This document shows, in pieces, positions 8,101-13,637 of a DNA stretch of 13,637 bases. The first letter of the stretch is position 1, and each line of letters starts with the position of its first letter. Origin of the DNA: Fimbriiglobus sp. (GTDB lineage Bacteria; Planctomycetota; Planctomycetia; Gemmatales; Gemmataceae). The DNA is taken from assembly GCA_025352585.1 (NCBI GenBank), contig JANXTD010000227.1, positions 1 to 13,637 on the forward strand. Reading direction: 5' to 3'. A program made the translations under genes and the position numbers. Below the pieces are notes generated by a model. That model had not been told where the DNA came from, did not search any database, and saw nothing but the letters and a program-made list of their open reading frames with translations.

Positions 8101-8342
8101 AGCGGCGGGCGCGCGGCAAGGGCTTCCCCGAGTCGCTGGGGGCCGTCGTGCGGCGGCTCGAGGCCGACCCCGAGACGCCGATGGCCGACACGGCGTCGGG
8201 GGCGGTGCCGTACCGCACGGCCGCCGACCTGGTCCACGACTTGACGCGCCTCGCGGCGATCTTCCCCTGCCCGCCCGAGGCCCACGCCTCGCTCGTCGAG
8301 GCCGTCGCGGAGAGCCTCGGCCCGGTGCGGCAGTCGGCGTGA
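5157..8342 (+). CDS. FHA-like / long coiled coil / pseudokinase fusion protein
   Basis: Protein of 1061 aa in three parts. Residues about 27-123 look like a degenerate FHA domain (FTVGAAADCDVRLPG; later NDRFLALDTPTRLGHGDRVA), but the phosphothreonine-binding SRxH-type motif is absent. A Pro-rich linker follows (131-163, with PDPHA twice). Residues about 165-705 are an almost unbroken Ala/Glu/Arg/Leu-rich coiled coil. Residues about 745-790 (LTTLWGEARRQRR..., TLYQLAMMEAGN, LGRLRVLDRL) match the linker that precedes kinase domains in many planctomycete Ser/Thr kinases. The kinase fold (about 790-1050) has lost its active site. The glycine loop is LRVTPREVVYRV, the VAIK lysine is replaced in LFTLRHL, HRD becomes THGRISSESFVL (about 915), and DFG becomes VVGVGEP (about 937). 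It is therefore a likely scaffold or signalling adaptor rather than an enzyme. No signal peptide or membrane segment is seen, so it is probably cytoplasmic. The ATG has only a weak GGGA upstream. It appears monocistronic. Confidence 0.8.
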   Translation: MTPPYLTPRLHRLADPGPPGPGAPGLVALEVRLGTGRPVRYELEGAEFTVGAAADCDVRLPGADTPARVCTVARTADALFARRLDPAYPVLWNDRFLALDTPTRLGHGDRVAVGPLDVTVHLAGVYLHPDLGTPGPDPHAGVRPPRPDPHAPTPHPEPPPTYGPDATAQLEEVAQAREQLQRERDDLAAQARELEQDRVLWYRRRQEMEAEAARPPADDGHAADLSAREAELERFRDELTKLRAQLVEQYQERRDELAQKHAAFEERQREQDRVAAEVDDRAARLARDSQEFREQLDLAAAEQGRLSHDADRHAAHAAELDALSATLAERAAKLDAQQATLAVVNAALERQRDESPPPAEADAEAQRWHAKEEELDRRTGELAGQTATLQAKAEQLAALQERLDADREAVAARAAALAEADAARQTFQEQLRRRAEELAARGKSLDEAGQRLNAERGELDAARATLNGEREQLSGLMASNSGELGVRAEDLAAREANLERQSARLREVGKLVAAQKRELATERQAWLAERVEFEASHARATAEMQVLQRESPALHDRARQALDRLTSARDVLRGHLSELHAYAGQSRDELRAEALKLDDREQTLEKARGEHRLAVTEFRQQLLEWQAKLAEARHHVARGESAAEARYTEVAAVARQVDESTLALARQAEALRAEREAVAEKRGEVEVHLNDLREWYRRKLKELVAGRAAGHDGTATILPLQSRDPHDDPEPGDRQLGERLRALDLVDADTLTTLWGEARRQRRTLRTVLLGGGAVTLYQLAMMEAGNLGSLMLGRLRVLDRLRVTPREVVYRVHDPERAGGPTRGLFTLRHLAEAEMDDAVRPDEFRQMFTAARDAAHPNLAGTVEVLELHNRPAALLEFVPGLPASDWPAEAAVPGAWVQLVLEAARGLDAAHRHGLTHGRISSESFVLTAAGEVKVVGVGEPMWLSTGMAAALDPTPEADLRALGQVAYGWSQLGQPGGKRRARGKGFPESLGAVVRRLEADPETPMADTASGAVPYRTAADLVHDLTRLAAIFPCPPEAHASLVEAVAESLGPVRQSA
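5561..5609 (+). repeat. 16-bp direct repeat in the Pro-rich linker of the pseudokinase gene
   Basis: ACCCGACCCCCACGCC occurs at 5561-5576 and again at 5594-5609. It encodes PDPHA twice, with both copies in the same frame. This is probably local duplication within a flexible linker. Confidence 0.6.
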
Positions 8343-8440
8343 CTCGGTCGCTCGTACCGGGGGGGGTCACGGATTCAGTATCTCCGCAAATCTGTCACGT
8401 TGACTAATATCAGCCATAGCATCAATACACTAAAAACGAA

Positions 8441-8453
8441 AAATCGCCGATTT
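8441..8453. repeat. 13-bp palindrome AAATCG-C-CGATTT
   Basis: AAATCG and its exact complement CGATTT flank one base. It lies just upstream of the promoter candidate at 8459-8488, in the AT-rich leader of the prepilin-like gene. The placement suits an operator, but no regulator is known. Confidence 0.4.
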
Positions 8454-8458
8454 CATCC

Positions 8459-8488
8459 TTGACCTGAGTGGGCCACGGGAAGTATTTA
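8459..8488 (+). promoter_or_regulatory. Candidate sigma-70-type promoter for the DUF1559 gene
   Basis: TTGACC (8459-8464) and TATTTA (8483-8488) are separated by 18 bp and sit about 100 bp upstream of the prepilin-like start codon. The surrounding 8385-8490 segment is far more AT-rich than the rest of the window, as expected for a strong promoter. Consensus reading only; no start site is known. Confidence 0.4.
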
Positions 8489-8493
8489 TGTAT

Positions 8494-8562
8494 GAGTCGT
8501 ACTCCTCTCTCGCTAGCTCCCTAGCCAGGACCGACACTTCGAGATAGTCGGATCTTCCGACT
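8494..8562 (+). promoter_or_regulatory. Leader region with three consecutive small hairpins
   Basis: Three inverted repeats follow one another in the predicted 5' leader: GAGT-cgt-ACTC (8494-8504), GCTAG-ctcc-CTAGC (8512-8525) and AGTCGGA-tct-TCCGACT (8546-8562, perfect 7-bp stem). The last ends 27 bases before the start codon and leaves the GAGGG ribosome binding site (8581-8585) free. They may stabilise the transcript or bind a regulator. They do not match any riboswitch class I recognise. Confidence 0.4.
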
Positions 8563-8589
8563 CTCATACTCTATTTCCTTGAGGGTTTC

Positions 8590-9699
8590 ATGCGACTTCC
8601 TCTCTCACGCACCCGGCTACAAGGCCGCGGTGCCTTTACGCTCATTGAGTTGTTGGTGGTCATTGCGATTATCGCCATCTTGATTGGCCTGCTACTGCCG
8701 GCCGTCCAGAAGGTGCGCGAGGCCGCCGCGCGGGCGCAATCGCAAAACAACCTGAAGCAGATCGGGCTGGCCCTCCACGGCGGGCACGACGCCATGGGTG
8801 CGTTCCCGCCCATCTCGGCCAGTTGGTGGGCCAGCACGGCCATCGGCGGCGGGTGCGGGGCCAACTGCTACTCGTACACCGGGCCGTACGCGGCCCTGGC
8901 CCCGACGACCGGCAACCCGATCTATTACGACTTCACGTTCTACCACGCGCTGCTGCCGTACCTCGAGCAGAACAACATCTACAAGGCCAGCGGGTCGGTG
9001 CCGAACACCTACAGCAGCGTGACCGGGCCGACCGACATCGTCATGGGCCAGAAGCTGAAGGTGCTGCGGGCCCCGGCCGACCCGACCCAGGCGGACACGC
9101 TGCTGTCGCCGAGTTGGGGCTGGGTCAACGGCGGTGCCCCGGTGGCGGTCGCGCAGACGAGCTACGCGCCCAACTGGAACGTGTTCGCCCAATTCACGAG
9201 CACGATGTCGCAGGGTGGCACTAACCAGACGCCAGCGTTCTGGGCCATCTGGGCCAACGCCGGGGCCGGGGCGACCAAGATCGCCGGCGTCACCGACGGG
9301 CTGTCGAACACCATGTTCGTGTCCGAGAAGTACGCTGTGTGCGGCAACGGCAGCACCACCCCCCCGACCGCGGTGCAGGCCCCCAACGCCGGCGGCGGCC
9401 AACCCTCCTCCAACAGTTGGGGGTACGTTAACGACTGGCAAGGAACCCCGGCGTTCGGGGCGATCGCCACGGCGTCCCCCACGAACTGGGCCAACAACTT
9501 GGGGCCGTGGGAGGTGCCGCAGAACAAGCCCGCCCCCAAGGACGCCGTCTACTGGCGGACGCAGGCCATTTCGAGCGGCGGTTGCCTGACCCTGATCGGC
9601 GACGGCAGCGTCCGCTCGATCAATACGAACATTTCCCAGCAAACGTACAGCGCGGCCATGACCCGCAACGGCGGCGAAACCCTCGGCAGCGACTGGTAA
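8590..9699 (+). CDS. DUF1559 prepilin-like protein with N-terminal methylation motif
   Basis: Protein of 369 aa of the large planctomycete DUF1559 (SBP_bac_10) family of type II secretion pseudopilin-like proteins. The leader [15 protein letters not shown] is followed by [20 protein letters not shown]. Cleavage is expected between A15 and F16, which places Glu20 at the usual +5 position; Ala rather than Gly at -1 is a variation. The helix continues with [21 protein letters not shown], a family hallmark, and the globular part ends in GDGSVRSIN (D338). The family's C-terminal H-x9-DG motif has Ser328 where His is expected. The protein should be inserted in the inner membrane and processed by a prepilin peptidase; its function is not established. 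GAGGG lies four bases before the ATG. A perfect hairpin follows the stop, then a lipoprotein gene, a common pairing in planctomycetes. Confidence 0.9.
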   Translation: MRLPLSRTRLQGRGAFTLIELLVVIAIIAILIGLLLPAVQKVREAAARAQSQNNLKQIGLALHGGHDAMGAFPPISASWWASTAIGGGCGANCYSYTGPYAALAPTTGNPIYYDFTFYHALLPYLEQNNIYKASGSVPNTYSSVTGPTDIVMGQKLKVLRAPADPTQADTLLSPSWGWVNGGAPVAVAQTSYAPNWNVFAQFTSTMSQGGTNQTPAFWAIWANAGAGATKIAGVTDGLSNTMFVSEKYAVCGNGSTTPPTAVQAPNAGGGQPSSNSWGYVNDWQGTPAFGAIATASPTNWANNLGPWEVPQNKPAPKDAVYWRTQAISSGGCLTLIGDGSVRSINTNISQQTYSAAMTRNGGETLGSDW

Positions 9700-9725
9700 C
9701 TCGCCCGGCGAAATCCTTCGACACG

Positions 9726-9756
9726 GAACCGGGCGGCTGAACAAGCCGCCCGGTTC
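9726..9756 (+). terminator. Perfect 13-bp stem-loop between prepilin-like and lipoprotein genes
   Basis: GAACCGGGCGGCT (9726-9738) and AGCCGCCCGGTTC (9744-9756) are exact complements around the 5-base loop GAACA. The stem is long and GC-rich, but only a weakly T-rich tail follows (CTTCCTATCACTTCTC). It may act as a terminator, a partial terminator or a 3'-end stabiliser that sets the prepilin to lipoprotein ratio. Confidence 0.75.
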
Positions 9757-9794
9757 GACTTCCTATCACTTCTCAACACCGAAATGGTGCCCCA

Positions 9795-10265
9795 ATGCGG
9801 TTGTACGTGCAAAAGTGTCTCAAAGCCGGTGCGATGGGTTGTCTGCTCGCGGGAGTGACCGCCTGCTCTAGCAACAGCGCCCAATTTCAGACATCCGGCG
9901 TCGAGGTCGAGGGGTTGGTGACGCTCGACGGCAAGCCCCTGCAAATTGGCATGGTCCAAATCGTGCCGGAGTCGGCCATGGTCTCGGCGGACAGTGCCGT
10001 GGGGATGGTCGGCGACGACGGGCGGTACGCCGTGTCGAACGTGCCGGTCGGCGTCGTCAAGATCTCGGTGAAGACGTCGCACCTCAAGGGCATGGCGATG
10101 GCCGGCAAGATGGCCCCGGCCCGGCCCGGCGTCAGTGGCGCGCCCCAACTCACCGCGCAGTTCGTGGACGTGCCCAAACTGTACGAGAACCCGGAGACCT
10201 CCAAGCTGACCGCGACCGTCACCAAGGGCAAGAACACGGTCAACCTCGAGTTGAAGAGCAAGTGA
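9795..10265 (+). CDS. Small lipoprotein with carboxypeptidase-regulatory-like (beta-sandwich) domain
   Basis: Protein of 156 aa with a lipoprotein signal peptide: basic start (R2, K7, K10), hydrophobic stretch, and lipobox VTAC with the lipidated Cys at 24. The mature part has GLVTLDGKPLQIGMVQIVPE (40-59) and later DDGRYAVSNVPVGVVKISV, the pattern of transthyretin-like/carboxypeptidase-regulatory domains found in many planctomycete lipoproteins. It lacks any catalytic motif, so a structural or adhesive envelope role is likely (inference). No strong ribosome binding site is visible, although the start is fixed by the signal peptide. It follows the DUF1559 gene after the 13-bp hairpin. Its stop codon lies 3 bp from that of the converging UbiA-family gene. 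Confidence 0.75.
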   Translation: MRLYVQKCLKAGAMGCLLAGVTACSSNSAQFQTSGVEVEGLVTLDGKPLQIGMVQIVPESAMVSADSAVGMVGDDGRYAVSNVPVGVVKISVKTSHLKGMAMAGKMAPARPGVSGAPQLTAQFVDVPKLYENPETSKLTATVTKGKNTVNLELKSK

Positions 10266-10268
10266 CGC

Positions 10269-11144
10269 TCACGTCGAGTAGACCCTGCGGCCGAGCAGCC
10301 GCGCGGGCAGGTACAGTCCCAGGATTCCCAACCCCGGCCAGCCGACGGCGTGCGTGGCGATAATCGCGTCGAGGGCGATCAAACCCAGGATCGCCCGCTT
10401 CACCCCGGCCTGCACCAGCGTCGGCCGGGGGTCGAGGACCGCACTTCGCAACGGGACGAACAGCGCGACCCCGTAAACGACGACGAGGTACGGCAGCGCC
10501 CGGCCGGCCGGCTTCGGCAGTTCGTGCAGCGGCAGCAACAGGACCGCGCCGACCGCCAGCAGCATCACGGCGGACGCGGCGGCGAGGTCGCGCGGCCGGC
10601 TGGCGAACTCCTCCGTGCGGGCGAACAGCGTCACCCCCACGATGTAGACGCCGACGATTCCGGCGACGTGCCAGCCGACGGCGGCGGGGAAGTTCTCGGT
10701 CAGCGAGAAGACGAAGAGCAGGTGCAGCAGCCGGCACGACCCCATCGCGATCGGGCCGACGGCGGTGTGCTTCAGGCTGGCGTTGTAGGCGAAGACCGCC
10801 ACGACCAGGCCGCCGAGCCACCACAAATTGCCGTCGGCCAGCACGCCACAAATCACGCCGCTGACCGTCAGGAGGATCGTGAGCGCGACGGCGTTGCGAA
10901 GGCTCACGCGGCCGCTGGGGATCGGGCGGAAGGGGCGGGCCTTGGCGTCCTCGGCGCGGTCGAAGATGTCGTTCGACGCCATGCCGGCGAGGTAGAGCAG
11001 GCACGACGCCGCGGCCGCGAGCGCGAAGCGGCCCGGCGCGTCGAAGAGTGCGCCGCCGACGAGGCCGGCCATGAGCACGTCGGCGACGACGGTGAACACG
11101 TTCGGCAGCCGCAGGAGTTGGGCGTAGGCGAGCAGGCGGGTCAT
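10269..11144 (-). CDS. UbiA-family prenyltransferase, EboC-like
   Basis: Integral membrane protein of 291 aa with about eight or nine hydrophobic helices. The first Asp-rich motif of the UbiA superfamily is intact: N58-D-I-F-D-R-A-E-D66, followed by ARPFRPIPSGRVS, which binds the Mg-prenyl-diphosphate in relatives. The second region (YNASLKHTAVGPIAMGSCRL, 120-139) keeps a Lys but has no clear DxxxD pair. The GPIAMGSCR stretch resembles the EboC-like UbiA branch rather than the quinone-pathway enzymes, so the lipid product is uncertain. It starts 12 bp after the DUF58 gene stops, in the same direction, and is probably translated from the same mRNA; no good ribosome binding site of its own is visible. 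No other ebo or quinone genes are in the window. Confidence 0.8.
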   Translation of the reverse strand: MTRLLAYAQLLRLPNVFTVVADVLMAGLVGGALFDAPGRFALAAAASCLLYLAGMASNDIFDRAEDAKARPFRPIPSGRVSLRNAVALTILLTVSGVICGVLADGNLWWLGGLVVAVFAYNASLKHTAVGPIAMGSCRLLHLLFVFSLTENFPAAVGWHVAGIVGVYIVGVTLFARTEEFASRPRDLAAASAVMLLAVGAVLLLPLHELPKPAGRALPYLVVVYGVALFVPLRSAVLDPRPTLVQAGVKRAILGLIALDAIIATHAVGWPGLGILGLYLPARLLGRRVYST

Positions 11145-11156
11145 GCGGAGTGTTAC

Positions 11157-12566
11157 TCAGGCGAGGGTCGTCTGGAAGCCGTAGTCGGCGGGGATGCCGG
11201 CGGCGGCGCGGTCACCTAGCAGTTCCAACAGCGCCGCGCTATCGACGAGCCGCACGTCGCGGATGCCCTCGGCGACCAGCCTGCCGACGGCGACGGCGCG
11301 GTCGTCGCTACCGTCGTCGGCGAGGCCAATCAGCACCGCGGAGATGGCGTAACCCTGCCGGCGCATCATGCCCAGCGCGACGGCCGTTTCGACGCTGACG
11401 GCCGGCAGCACGGCGACGATCGTCGCGTCCTTCGGCAGCCGCGGGGCGACTTCGAGGAGCATCCGCGCGAAGGTCGAGCCGTCGGTCAGTTCGAGCCGGG
11501 CGAGGCTCTCGCGGATCTGCTGGAACTGGTCGAAGCCGCGGCGGGTGGCGACGACGACGGGCCGCAGGCGTGTCGAGTCGTCGTCCAACTCGAAGCGGCC
11601 GCGCGCCGCCCCCCGCGTCTCGAAGCTGTGCTCGGCGGTCGTGTCGGCCGGGGCGTCGAGTGCTTCGGTGCGGACGCGCTCGGCGGCGTCGCGGCCGTTG
11701 CTGGCGAGGCCGACTTGCTGGTTCAGCAGGCTCACGGCGTAGGCCAACGCGCACGCCGTCGTGACGGCCAGATCGGAGCGCGTCGGCTCGCCACGCTTGG
11801 GGTAGCCGGCCTTGTGGAAGTCGATGAGGATCGTCGCTCCGGCCAGCGAGGTCGGCTCGTAGATGCGCGAGTGCAGCACCCCCGTGCGGGCGGTCGCGCG
11901 CCAGTGGACCCGTTGCAGCGGGTCGCCCAACTGGTACGGGCGGACGCCGGCGGTGCGGGTGGGGTCTTCAAAAAGCCGGTTGGCCAAGCGGATTTCGCCG
12001 ATCGGCCGCTTCGACGCGAAGTCGTAACTCGGCAGGGCGACGATCACCGGCAGTACCATCACGTAGATCGGCTGCGACAGCGTGCGGTGCCGGCGGTAGA
12101 AGCCGAACACGTCGCCGGTCTCCGCGAGCGTCGGGCCGACGGGGTAGTAGCCGCGGGCGTGGAAGGTGAATTTCAGCTTGACGGTGCGCGTCTGGAGCGG
12201 CCGCAAGAACAGCACCTGGATGCGCGGCCCCTTGACCGTGATGCGGCCGCGGCGCACGGCCACGTCGGGCAGCATCTCCTCGACGAGCACCCAGCCGATC
12301 GGCAGCTTGCCGGTGTTGCGTACTTTCAGCGTGACGGTGAGCGTGTCGCCGACTTGTAGCGGCCCGGCGTCGGCGGCGCGGTCGGTGCTGCGCTCGACGG
12401 CGAGGTTCTGCGTCCACTGCTTCGCCAGGGTGCGCGACAGGGCGTAGACGCCCAGGAGGACGTAGCCGGCGAAGGCGACCAGGCCGGCCTTCAGCGCGAG
12501 CGCGAGGGCCAGCAGACCGACGACGAGCAGGAGCCAGCGCCAACCCTTGAGCATGATGTCTCGCAT
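11157..12566 (-). CDS. Membrane-anchored DUF58 protein
   Basis: Protein of about 469 aa. Two hydrophobic segments at the start (about 10-25 and 27-44) anchor it in the membrane. An extracytoplasmic-type beta region follows (DTLTVTLKVRNTGKLPIGWV, then RGYYPVGP and DVFGFYRR). The DUF58 signature is GVRPYQLGDPLQRVHWRATA (about 207-226), followed by SRIYEP. The following von Willebrand-like segment (ATILIDFHKAG) lacks the DxSxS metal site, so it probably does not bind a ligand through MIDAS. DUF58 proteins usually sit beside a MoxR AAA+ ATPase; none is in the window. The start is uncertain: ATG 12566 is used here, with ATG 12554 and GTG 12581 also in frame and no strong ribosome binding site for any. 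It heads a two-gene unit with the UbiA-family gene and is divergent from a sigma factor gene. Confidence 0.8.
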   Translation of the reverse strand: MRDIMLKGWRWLLLVVGLLALALALKAGLVAFAGYVLLGVYALSRTLAKQWTQNLAVERSTDRAADAGPLQVGDTLTVTLKVRNTGKLPIGWVLVEEMLPDVAVRRGRITVKGPRIQVLFLRPLQTRTVKLKFTFHARGYYPVGPTLAETGDVFGFYRRHRTLSQPIYVMVLPVIVALPSYDFASKRPIGEIRLANRLFEDPTRTAGVRPYQLGDPLQRVHWRATARTGVLHSRIYEPTSLAGATILIDFHKAGYPKRGEPTRSDLAVTTACALAYAVSLLNQQVGLASNGRDAAERVRTEALDAPADTTAEHSFETRGAARGRFELDDDSTRLRPVVVATRRGFDQFQQIRESLARLELTDGSTFARMLLEVAPRLPKDATIVAVLPAVSVETAVALGMMRRQGYAISAVLIGLADDGSDDRAVAVGRLVAEGIRDVRLVDSAALLELLGDRAAAGIPADYGFQTTLA

Positions 12567-12649
12567 CTTACGGACGCCCACGCCGGGCGGGGAATTCCTG
12601 AGCGCTTTGCGAAGCCGGCGGCACTACGTTGGTGGAAAGGGGGCGAACC
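12567..12649. promoter_or_regulatory. Divergent promoter region between DUF58 and sigma factor genes
   Basis: Only 83 bp separate the two divergent starts, so both promoters must lie here or overlap the coding ends. The palindromic GGAATTCC (12591-12598) is the only symmetric element noticed. No convincing -35/-10 pair is visible. Confidence 0.4.
12637..12643 (+). promoter_or_regulatory. Shine-Dalgarno site that fixes the GTG start of the sigma factor
   Basis: AAGGGGG lies six bases before the GTG at 12650. No ATG occurs in frame until deep inside the protein, so this site decides the start. Confidence 0.65.
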
Positions 12650-13637
12650 GTGGCGACGATCACCGGCTTGTGGCAAACGCTGTTCCGACTCGCCCCCCGA
12701 CTGCCGGACGGCGACCGCGAACTGCTCGCGCGCTTCGCCGCGACGCGGGACCAGCCGGCGTTCACCGAGCTGGTGCGGCGGCACGGCGGACTAGTCTGGG
12801 GCGTCTGCCGGCGGCACCTGCGCGAGCCGGCCGACGCCGAGGACGCCTTCCAGGCGACGTTCCTCGTCCTCGCCACGCGGCCGCAGTCGGTTCATCGGGC
12901 GGAGTCGCTGGGGGCGTGGCTGCACGGCACGGCGTGGCGGGTGGCGTCGCGGCTGCGCCGGGAGCGCGGCCGGACGCTCCCCGAAGTCGATCGCCCGGCC
13001 CCGCCGGACGACCCGAGTTTGCGGGACGCCCTAGTGGCACTTGACGAGGAGTTGGTGCGGCTGCCGGCCAAGTTCCGCGCCCCGCTGACGGCGTGCTACC
13101 TGCTCGAACGCACGCAAGACGAGGCGGCGGCCGACCTCGGGCTGTCGGTGAGTACGGTCAAGCGCCGCCTCGCCACCGGCCGCGAGCTGCTGCGGCAACG
13201 CCTTAGCCGGCGCGGCGTCGAACTCGGCGCGGTGCTGGCGGCGCTGGCGCTGCGGGCACCCGACTCCCCGGCGCTGCTGGTGCAAACGACCTTGACGGCC
13301 GCGGCGCTCGGCGCGGCGTCGGCCACCGTGTCCCCTTTGGTGCAAGGAGTCCTGGCGATGATGTGGCAAGCGAAACTCAAGGCGTGGGCCGTCGGCCTGG
13401 GCCTGACGGCGGCGAGTCTCGGCGGCACCGGCTACCTCGCGACGACCGGCGTCGGCCAGGGTCCGGGGCCGGGCGCGGGGCTCCCCGGCGTGGGGGCGGC
13501 GAAGGCCGAGAAGCCGGCGGCGAAGGTTGCGGACTTGCCGACGCTTCGGTTTGAAACTGCTGACCCCGTTGAGGAGTTGCAGTTCGACATCGACCGGGCG
13601 AAGCTGCAAATCCAGCGGGCCGATGTCGCGATCGAAC
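12650..13637 (+). CDS. ECF-type RNA polymerase sigma factor with transmembrane C-terminal extension, partial
   Basis: The frame is open from GTG 12650 to the window edge (329 residues seen). Sigma region 2 lies at about 23-100 (DRELLARFAATRDQPAFTEL, then AEDAFQATFLVLA). Region 4, at about 126-186, contains EAAADLGLSVSTVKRRLATG, the helix-turn-helix that reads the -35 box. ECF factors normally end there. This one continues with a hydrophobic segment (about 245-264, KAWAVGLGLTAASLGGTGYL), a Gly/Pro/Ala linker and the start of a helical region (VEELQFDIDRAKLQIQ). That layout is characteristic of planctomycete ECF sigma factors, in which the tail is thought to cross the membrane and act as a built-in anti-sigma or sensor part. 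The target regulon is unknown; the divergent DUF58/UbiA pair is the nearest candidate. The 3' end lies outside the window. Confidence 0.85.
   Translation, partial: MATITGLWQTLFRLAPRLPDGDRELLARFAATRDQPAFTELVRRHGGLVWGVCRRHLREPADAEDAFQATFLVLATRPQSVHRAESLGAWLHGTAWRVASRLRRERGRTLPEVDRPAPPDDPSLRDALVALDEELVRLPAKFRAPLTACYLLERTQDEAAADLGLSVSTVKRRLATGRELLRQRLSRRGVELGAVLAALALRAPDSPALLVQTTLTAAALGAASATVSPLVQGVLAMMWQAKLKAWAVGLGLTAASLGGTGYLATTGVGQGPGPGAGLPGVGAAKAEKPAAKVADLPTLRFETADPVEELQFDIDRAKLQIQRADVAIE

Noticed and set aside
5157..8342. Active Ser/Thr protein kinase
   Set aside because: The HRD Asp, DFG Asp, VAIK Lys and glycine loop are all missing.
8400..8428. A second promoter (TTGACT at 8400-8405)
   Set aside because: No acceptable -10 hexamer lies 16-18 bp downstream; the TTGACC/TATTTA pair at 8459-8488 is better.
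12547..13044. 165-aa plus-strand frame at the start of the sigma factor gene
   Set aside because: Different frame from the sigma domains, Arg/Ala-rich, no motif.
1..13637. CRISPR array, tRNA/rRNA genes, phage or plasmid modules
   Set aside because: No regularly spaced repeats, cloverleaf sequences, rRNA segments, integrase or replication genes were seen on reading both strands.

Overview
The window is GC-rich and reads as chromosomal DNA from a planctomycete, most likely of the Gemmata lineage (family Gemmataceae). Three things seen together point there. One is a DUF1559 prepilin-like protein followed by a small regulatory-type lipoprotein. Another is an ECF sigma factor whose region 4 continues into a membrane-spanning extension. 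The third is a kinase-like protein that carries the linker found just upstream of many planctomycete Ser/Thr kinase domains. No tRNA, rRNA, CRISPR array or phage gene was seen, and genus cannot be named from this sequence.

Layout. (1) 1-~617: left-truncated end of an IS5-type insertion sequence; its transposase is on the minus strand and runs off the window. (2) 636-4644: four plus-strand genes. They are a heavy-metal-associated (HMA) domain protein, a secreted alpha/beta hydrolase, a Tat-exported lactonase-family beta-propeller and a second secreted alpha/beta hydrolase. The last three are separated by 21 and 4 bp and look like one transcription unit for extracytoplasmic ester/lactone hydrolysis. 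(3) 4645-5156: a weak terminator-like hairpin, a likely 49-aa minus-strand gene, and about 320 bp of GC-rich non-coding DNA. (4) 5157-8342: a 1061-aa protein with a degenerate FHA-like domain, a very long coiled coil and a kinase fold that has lost its catalytic residues. (5) 8343-10265: a comparatively AT-rich leader with a promoter candidate and small hairpins, the DUF1559 prepilin-like gene, a perfect 13-bp hairpin, and the lipoprotein gene. (6) 12566-10269 (minus): a membrane-anchored DUF58 protein followed 12 bp later by a UbiA-family prenyltransferase. It converges tail to tail with the lipoprotein gene, with 3 bp between stop codons. (7) 12650-13637: an ECF sigma factor with a transmembrane extension, divergent from the DUF58 gene across 83 bp and cut by the window edge.

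Most of the content is cell-envelope or signalling material: secreted hydrolases, a pseudopilin and lipoprotein pair, membrane proteins, a membrane-linked sigma factor and a pseudokinase scaffold. The best candidates for something undescribed are the FHA/coiled-coil/pseudokinase protein and the 49-aa gene beside it. All family assignments were made by reading motifs; no database search was run.
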